From positions 1 through 44,980 of the forward strand of contig CAMJPM010000013.1 in assembly GCA_946407725.1 (NCBI GenBank): 44,980 nt of DNA, in the 5' to 3' direction. Shown here one piece after another: positions 41,322 to 44,980 of the stretch. The position numbers were made by a program, and so were the translations under genes. The stretch's first letter is position 1, and the number at the start of each line of letters is the position of its first letter. Origin of the DNA: an uncultured Lachnospiraceae bacterium (lineage in GTDB: Bacteria; Bacillota; Clostridia; Lachnospirales; Lachnospiraceae). Under the pieces are notes generated by a model. That model saw nothing but the letters and a program-made list of their open reading frames with translations. It had not been told where the DNA came from and searched no databases.

Positions 41322-41759
41322 TTATCTTTTCCTTGTTATTGCTGAGTACCGCCTCCTTATAATTCCTATTATCTGAATTATAGGAATTATCAAGTATGCT
41401 AAATTGATTTTACTTACCATTCCAGATAAAGGTACTTCAAATGCAGGTATACATAATGCTTCTTTTAATGAAATCATCAAAATCAGGCCATAAACAAATG
41501 CCATCGCAGCACCGATTATTTTTGAATATCTTCCCATATATTCACCAGCACAAAATTGTGCCAAATTGACCACAGCCGTCGCAACTATGTATATTAGCAT
41601 AATGGACATCCCATAATTTACTCCTTGTTCATTAATTCCTTTAACCTTGATTATCTGTGTCCCTTCATCTATTATTGTATTTTTTCCAAATTCCAATAGC
41701 CGATCATATGAAAGAAATAATTTCCGATTCACATTAGAATACCGCCGCATTTCCTCCAA
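41322..41759 (-). CDS. Small membrane protein, up to 145 aa
   Basis: Unrecognised family. A polar N-terminal 45 residues are followed by three hydrophobic helices (GMSIMLIYIVATAVVNLAQF; IIGAAMAFVYGLILMISL; LAYLIIPIIQIIGII) and a basic end RRRYSAITRKR. The start is uncertain: TTG 41759 lacks a ribosome site, ATG 41750 has GGAGG only two bases away, and an internal Met just before the first helix has AAGGAG 11 nt upstream. It overlaps the end of the 326-aa gene by about 20 nt in another frame. Confidence 0.5.
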   Translation of the reverse strand: MEEMRRYSNVNRKLFLSYDRLLEFGKNTIIDEGTQIIKVKGINEQGVNYGMSIMLIYIVATAVVNLAQFCAGEYMGRYSKIIGAAMAFVYGLILMISLKEALCIPAFEVPLSGMVSKINLAYLIIPIIQIIGIIRRRYSAITRKR

Positions 41760-42714
41760 GGCGGATAATTTCAGCTTTCATCTTTTCCATTATTTCGTTC
41801 TTTTCCTTTATCTCTGCGTCCCTTTCTTTAATAACCTTTTTCATCTCGCTATCTTTTTTCTTTATTTCAGCATTTTTTTCTTCAATTACCTTACTGATTT
41901 GGCTGTCCTTTTGCTTTATTTCTTCTTCCTTTTCTTCGATAACTTTAATAATCTGGTTATCTTTTTGCTTTATTTCAGCATCTTTCTCTTCAATCACTTT
42001 ATTTAACGGATCCACATATGTTTCAAAAAATCCTGCCATATCGTCGCCTCCCTTTTTATCACCATTGATTCTATACGATAATTCTACTACAAGTCTCGCC
42101 TTATCCCTCTCTTCTTCTGGAAGTCCCGCCACATAATTCGCAAAATTTCTGATATCCTCCGTCTTTACTCTATGTGATACTACCTTCAGGAATGCCGGGG
42201 CATCATCGTGCGCAATATTTACAATCTGGACACCGGGATATCCGTCTTTCTCAAATCTATTGATCCATCCGGGAAAATCTTTTTTTACAAACCCCTCCTG
42301 CCCAAGCCATTTCATCAGTTCTCTGGGTTTCCCTTCTCTGAGAAAAGAAAGTGTCATATCAGTAATACTGCCGATTTCTTTGTTAAGCGCAAGATACTCA
42401 TAGGCATAGCTCATCGTCTTATGAAATACCTGTATGTCCAGTTTCCCTCCGTAACCTTTGAATTCCCAGATGTTACACTTACGAAAAAAACGGGCAATCT
42501 CATTTTTCAAAGTCCCTTCTTTTTTCTTCCTGATCACAAGAAAATCAATTTCCCTCGGTAAAGTATTCATCTTAATAGATTGCAGGAACTCCAACAGTTC
42601 CCTATCGGAAAAAAGTCCGATCTCCATGGCATTGCACAGTGCGGGATGATACTGATTCCTCTGGCTCTCATTAGGACCCTTGTTTTTTAATGTACGTTTC
42701 TTTTCATCACTCAT
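41734..42714 (-). CDS. PD-(D/E)XK-like protein with four 18-residue coiled-coil repeats
   Basis: The 326-aa protein has an N-terminal domain with REIDFLVIRK and NIWEFKGYGGKLD, spaced as the D and E-x-K of a PD-(D/E)XK nuclease core. A helical part follows (MSYAYEYLALNKEIG, AFLKVVSHRVKTEDIRNFAN). It resembles clostridial proteins sometimes grouped with Rpn-like or transposase-associated nucleases, but I am not certain of the family. Residues from about 239 form four 18-residue repeats (KVIEEKDAEIKQKDNQII type), a long coiled coil. No signal peptide. AAAGGAG precedes the ATG; promoter at 42888-42916. Confidence 0.75.
   Translation of the reverse strand: MSDEKKRTLKNKGPNESQRNQYHPALCNAMEIGLFSDRELLEFLQSIKMNTLPREIDFLVIRKKKEGTLKNEIARFFRKCNIWEFKGYGGKLDIQVFHKTMSYAYEYLALNKEIGSITDMTLSFLREGKPRELMKWLGQEGFVKKDFPGWINRFEKDGYPGVQIVNIAHDDAPAFLKVVSHRVKTEDIRNFANYVAGLPEEERDKARLVVELSYRINGDKKGGDDMAGFFETYVDPLNKVIEEKDAEIKQKDNQIIKVIEEKEEEIKQKDSQISKVIEEKNAEIKKKDSEMKKVIKERDAEIKEKNEIMEKMKAEIIRLGGNAAVF
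41785..42000 (-). repeat. Four tandem 54-bp repeats encoding a coiled coil
   Basis: Each unit encodes K-V-I-E-E-K-x-A-E-I-K-x-K-D/N-x-x-x-x. The first three units are close at DNA level and the last is more diverged. The period of 18 residues is compatible with a coiled coil with one stutter. Confidence 0.75.
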
Positions 42715-42778
42715 TCTTCATACTCCTTTCAAAATAAACACAGCAGAAGTATGAAGTATTTCAATTTCCTTCATATAT

Positions 42779-42812
42779 CCTGCTCTTATTAAAATGGATT
42801 TAAGGGCAGGAA
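42779..42812 (-). promoter_or_regulatory. Leader hairpin of the PD-(D/E)XK-like gene
   Basis: CCTGC-CTTA and TAAG-GCAGG pair over ten positions with one C-A mismatch and a 12-nt loop, in the middle of the leader and about 65 nt before the ATG. A 12-bp palindrome (ACGGCATGCCGT, 42850-42861) lies between this hairpin and the promoter. Confidence 0.4.
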
Positions 42813-42887
42813 ATTTCAGATCTTAGAACACATGAATTGTTAGATAGAAACGGCATGCCGTCAAAGAAAAATCTGCTCTTGATGCAA

Positions 42888-42916
42888 ATATTACCACTAA
42901 ACAGATATGATTTCAA
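42888..42916 (-). promoter_or_regulatory. Probable promoter of the PD-(D/E)XK-like gene
   Basis: TTGAAA (42911-42916) and TAATAT (42888-42893) on the minus strand with a 17-bp spacer; the leader would be about 165 nt. It lies just after the helicase stop codon. Confidence 0.6.
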
Positions 42917-42939
42917 TCATAATTATAGAACTCGTCTTG

Positions 42940-44868
42940 TCAATTTTCCGGATCCTCATCCTGATCTTTGCATAACACATCGAGAAATGCGGATCTCTCC
43001 ATCTTCTTCCCCGTGTTGTCGCGGATATACCATAAATGCAGGCGCTTTTTTGCCCTGGTCATGGCTGTATAGAAAAGCCGCCTCTCCTCCTCCCTTTCCT
43101 CCGGAAGACAGGCCTTATGATAGGGAATGATTCTCTCATTCACGTCAAATAAAAAAACCTCGTCAAATTCCAGTCCCTTGCTGGCGTGCATTGTCATAAG
43201 GCAGAGCCCCGTGTTTTCCTCTTTTTTGTCTTCCCTGCGATTGATCCTCTCCAATTCCCCTCTGTAATCCTCAATGGCTTCCATCCAGGATACGGCTGAT
43301 CTGAAGGGCTTCGCGCACTCCCTGATCTCAAGGGCGGTGCGGATAAATTCCCCGTCCTCCTGCTTCTTTTTTGAGGAAAGGCTTTTTAAGTATCTCTCAT
43401 AACCCATTCCGTACAGGATATAGTGGACGGCGGCATAGGGCTTCATCTTTGAGAGCATTTTAAGATTCATGAAAAGACGGCGGATTTCTGCAGTAGTCTT
43501 CAGGTCGCCCCGGTGAAACTTAAGGATCTCACTTTCACTTACCATTTCTCCTGAAACTGCGTTTCTGCTGATCCCCCGGTATGGCCGGTTCATTATCTTA
43601 TAAAAGAGGGAACGCCTCATATCCCCTCCTGCGACCGACAGATAATCAAGGATATCCTCTGCTATGAAATTGTCATAGATATTGTTTATCCTGTCCCTGC
43701 ACTTAAAGGGGATACCCAGCATGGAAAGCTTTTCCGCAAAATACGACAGCAGCTCATTGGTCCTGAGTAAAATCGCCATATTACCTGATGCTTCTTTTGG
43801 ATCCTTACAGGCTTTATCATAAATTTCCTTCAGAGCCTCGGTCTCTAAGTCCCTGTCCTTAAACTCCCTTATATCAACTGCCTTCTCTCCGTCCCCTTCC
43901 TCCCGTTCAAGTCCGGGAACAACATTCTTTTTTAATCTTAAGCTGTTTTGCGCTATGACCTTTCCAGCCGCACTAACTATCTCCGGGTCGGACCTGAAAT
44001 TTTCCGATAAATACAGCATCTCCGCCCCGGGATAGTCCTCGCTGAAATTCATCATTATGGAGGGATCCGCTCCTCTGAAGCCGTAGATCGACTGGTCGTC
44101 ATCCCCCACCGCAAAGAGATTTTTATACTTTCCCGACAGCAGCTTTAAGAGTTCATACTGCACCTTGTCCAGATCCTGAAATTCATCTACCTGTATAAAT
44201 ATAAACCTCTCCTGCCACCTTTCCAGGGTTTCCGGCCTGTTTTTAAAAAGCTCCAGGCTAAGGAGCATCATATCGTCAAAATCAATGAGGCGCAGGTCTG
44301 ACATGCGCTTTTTATATCTCTTAAAAAGCTCGGAAAAAGAAGCACTGTCAATAAAGGCGGATTCAAAGCCCCCGCCCTTTAGATCCGTATTTATCGAAGG
44401 AGAACACTTGACCCGGCTGATCTCGCAAAGCAGTCCCGACAATGTGCGGTTTCTGTCACTGAGCTCAATTTTGAGAGCCTCTGATATTTCCCGTAATAAT
44501 CCGATCTGAGTGGAATAGGTGATGATGTTATCTGATGTGAAACGGTATGTATGTCTTAAGATATTCAGAAAAACCGAGTGGAATGTCCCGTATGTAACAA
44601 AAGATGCCCTGTCTCCCATGAGCCTTCCGGCTCTTGCAGCCATTTCAAGGGCCGCGGATCTCGTAAATGTAATGGTAAGGATGTTTGAAGGATCCACATG
44701 ATGAGTGGAAATGAGATGGGCTGTTCTGGAAGTGATGACCGCTGTTTTCCCGCTGCCCGGGCCCGCGATCACTTCGCAGGGTCCGGTATGGTGGGTCACC
44801 GCCTTAATCTGGGAGGGGCTTAAGAAGGAAAGCCCCGTCCCGTAAAGCAGTGCGTTTTCAGGTAGCAA
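42940..44868 (-). CDS. UvrD/PcrA-like superfamily 1 DNA helicase
   Basis: The 642-aa protein has SF1A motifs in order: Q-motif SPSQIKAV, motif I AGPGSGKTAVITSR, Ia TITFTRSAALEMAARAG, II IQVDEFQDLD, III LFAVGDDDQSIYGFRGAD, IV YLSENFRSD, V LMTMHASKGLEFDEVFL and VI FYTAMTRAKKRLHLWY. It is shorter than full-length UvrD or PcrA (about 720-740) and lacks their C-terminal RNAP-binding region. It likely unwinds DNA in repair or replication restart. The start is a TTG (44868) overlapping the upstream gltX stop by 11 nt, with AGAGGA 13 nt upstream. Confidence 0.93.
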   Translation of the reverse strand: MLPENALLYGTGLSFLSPSQIKAVTHHTGPCEVIAGPGSGKTAVITSRTAHLISTHHVDPSNILTITFTRSAALEMAARAGRLMGDRASFVTYGTFHSVFLNILRHTYRFTSDNIITYSTQIGLLREISEALKIELSDRNRTLSGLLCEISRVKCSPSINTDLKGGGFESAFIDSASFSELFKRYKKRMSDLRLIDFDDMMLLSLELFKNRPETLERWQERFIFIQVDEFQDLDKVQYELLKLLSGKYKNLFAVGDDDQSIYGFRGADPSIMMNFSEDYPGAEMLYLSENFRSDPEIVSAAGKVIAQNSLRLKKNVVPGLEREEGDGEKAVDIREFKDRDLETEALKEIYDKACKDPKEASGNMAILLRTNELLSYFAEKLSMLGIPFKCRDRINNIYDNFIAEDILDYLSVAGGDMRRSLFYKIMNRPYRGISRNAVSGEMVSESEILKFHRGDLKTTAEIRRLFMNLKMLSKMKPYAAVHYILYGMGYERYLKSLSSKKKQEDGEFIRTALEIRECAKPFRSAVSWMEAIEDYRGELERINRREDKKEENTGLCLMTMHASKGLEFDEVFLFDVNERIIPYHKACLPEEREEERRLFYTAMTRAKKRLHLWYIRDNTGKKMERSAFLDVLCKDQDEDPEN

Positions 44869-44980
44869 GACGTCTGATACCGTCCTCTGTCCGTTTTATA
44901 GCTTCATCCTTACCGATTATCTCCATTATCTCCGTGGCTCCTCCTGGTGTGGATTCCTTTCCGGATACCGCAGTGCGGAG
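44858..44980 (-). CDS. gltX: Glutamate-tRNA ligase, C-terminal fragment (window edge)
   Basis: The frame is open from the window edge to TGA at 44858, giving the last 40 residues: LRTAVSGKESTPGGATEIME and then IIGKDEAIKRTEDGIRRLAT. The pattern (L-R-x-A-V-S-G-K, P-G-G, E-I-x-x-x-x-G-K-x-x-x-x-R) matches the anticodon-binding end of bacterial GltX. GltX attaches glutamate to tRNA-Glu. The identity rests on a short segment. Its stop overlaps the helicase start. Confidence 0.7.
   Translation of the reverse strand, partial: LRTAVSGKESTPGGATEIMEIIGKDEAIKRTEDGIRRLAT

Overview
The window looks like a chromosomal segment of a Clostridia bacterium, most likely a Lachnospiraceae relative. This is inferred from the gene families seen (clostripain-type C11 peptidase, BMP-family lipoprotein, zinc-type L31, ClpC next to RadA with a small conserved protein between, DUF1385-prmC-prfA, many GGDEF proteins), from strong AGGAGG ribosome sites and from sigma-A-type promoters. 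Nearly all genes lie on the minus strand, so transcription runs from high to low coordinates. No rRNA, tRNA or CRISPR array was seen.

Right to left in transcription order. The C-terminus of a probable gltX (44858-44980) overlaps a UvrD/PcrA-like helicase (42940-44868). An accessory block follows (38.2-42.8 kb): a PD-(D/E)XK-like protein with an 18-residue repeat tail, a small membrane protein, an orphan ORF, a decayed sugar-binding/GGDEF gene, a secreted MBG-domain protein on the plus strand, and a relic of a Big2-type domain. Next is a compact four-gene unit (33446-38161): alpha/beta hydrolase, condensation-like acyltransferase, acyl carrier protein and AMP-dependent acyl ligase. It has its own promoter and a striking stack of RNA hairpins before the ligase gene. 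This unit is the best candidate for an unusual system in the window.

Then come rpmE with a structured leader, DUF1385-prmC-prfA, and a DUF805 gene. A seven-gene operon (22-29.5 kb) begins with a PAS-PAS-GGDEF diguanylate cyclase whose consensus promoter lies almost on its start codon (probably leaderless). It continues through a TPR lipoprotein, pyrF, pyrE, a 52-residue membrane protein, a DUF6142-like protein and an M29 aminopeptidase. The purine operon purE-purM-purN-purD follows, extended by a zinc-ribbon/HTH protein and a cell-wall glucosaminidase. After it come an acidic single-pass membrane protein, clpC, a small conserved gene, radA and a clostripain-family protease.

The left part holds a REC-GGDEF-degenerate GGDEF regulator with a perfect promoter, a BMP-type lipoprotein, a divergent cation-diffusion-facilitator protein and a HerA-like ATPase with an 11-residue repeat tail. 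Next is an AAA-ATPase/PD-(D/E)XK gene bracketed by 21-bp inverted repeats that look like a mobile cassette boundary, then a recently broken lipoprotein gene and an unrecognised gene whose 5' end may also be frameshifted. Two cell-wide themes recur: cyclic-di-GMP signalling (two intact cyclases, one decayed) and nucleotide biosynthesis embedded in operons with envelope or signalling genes.
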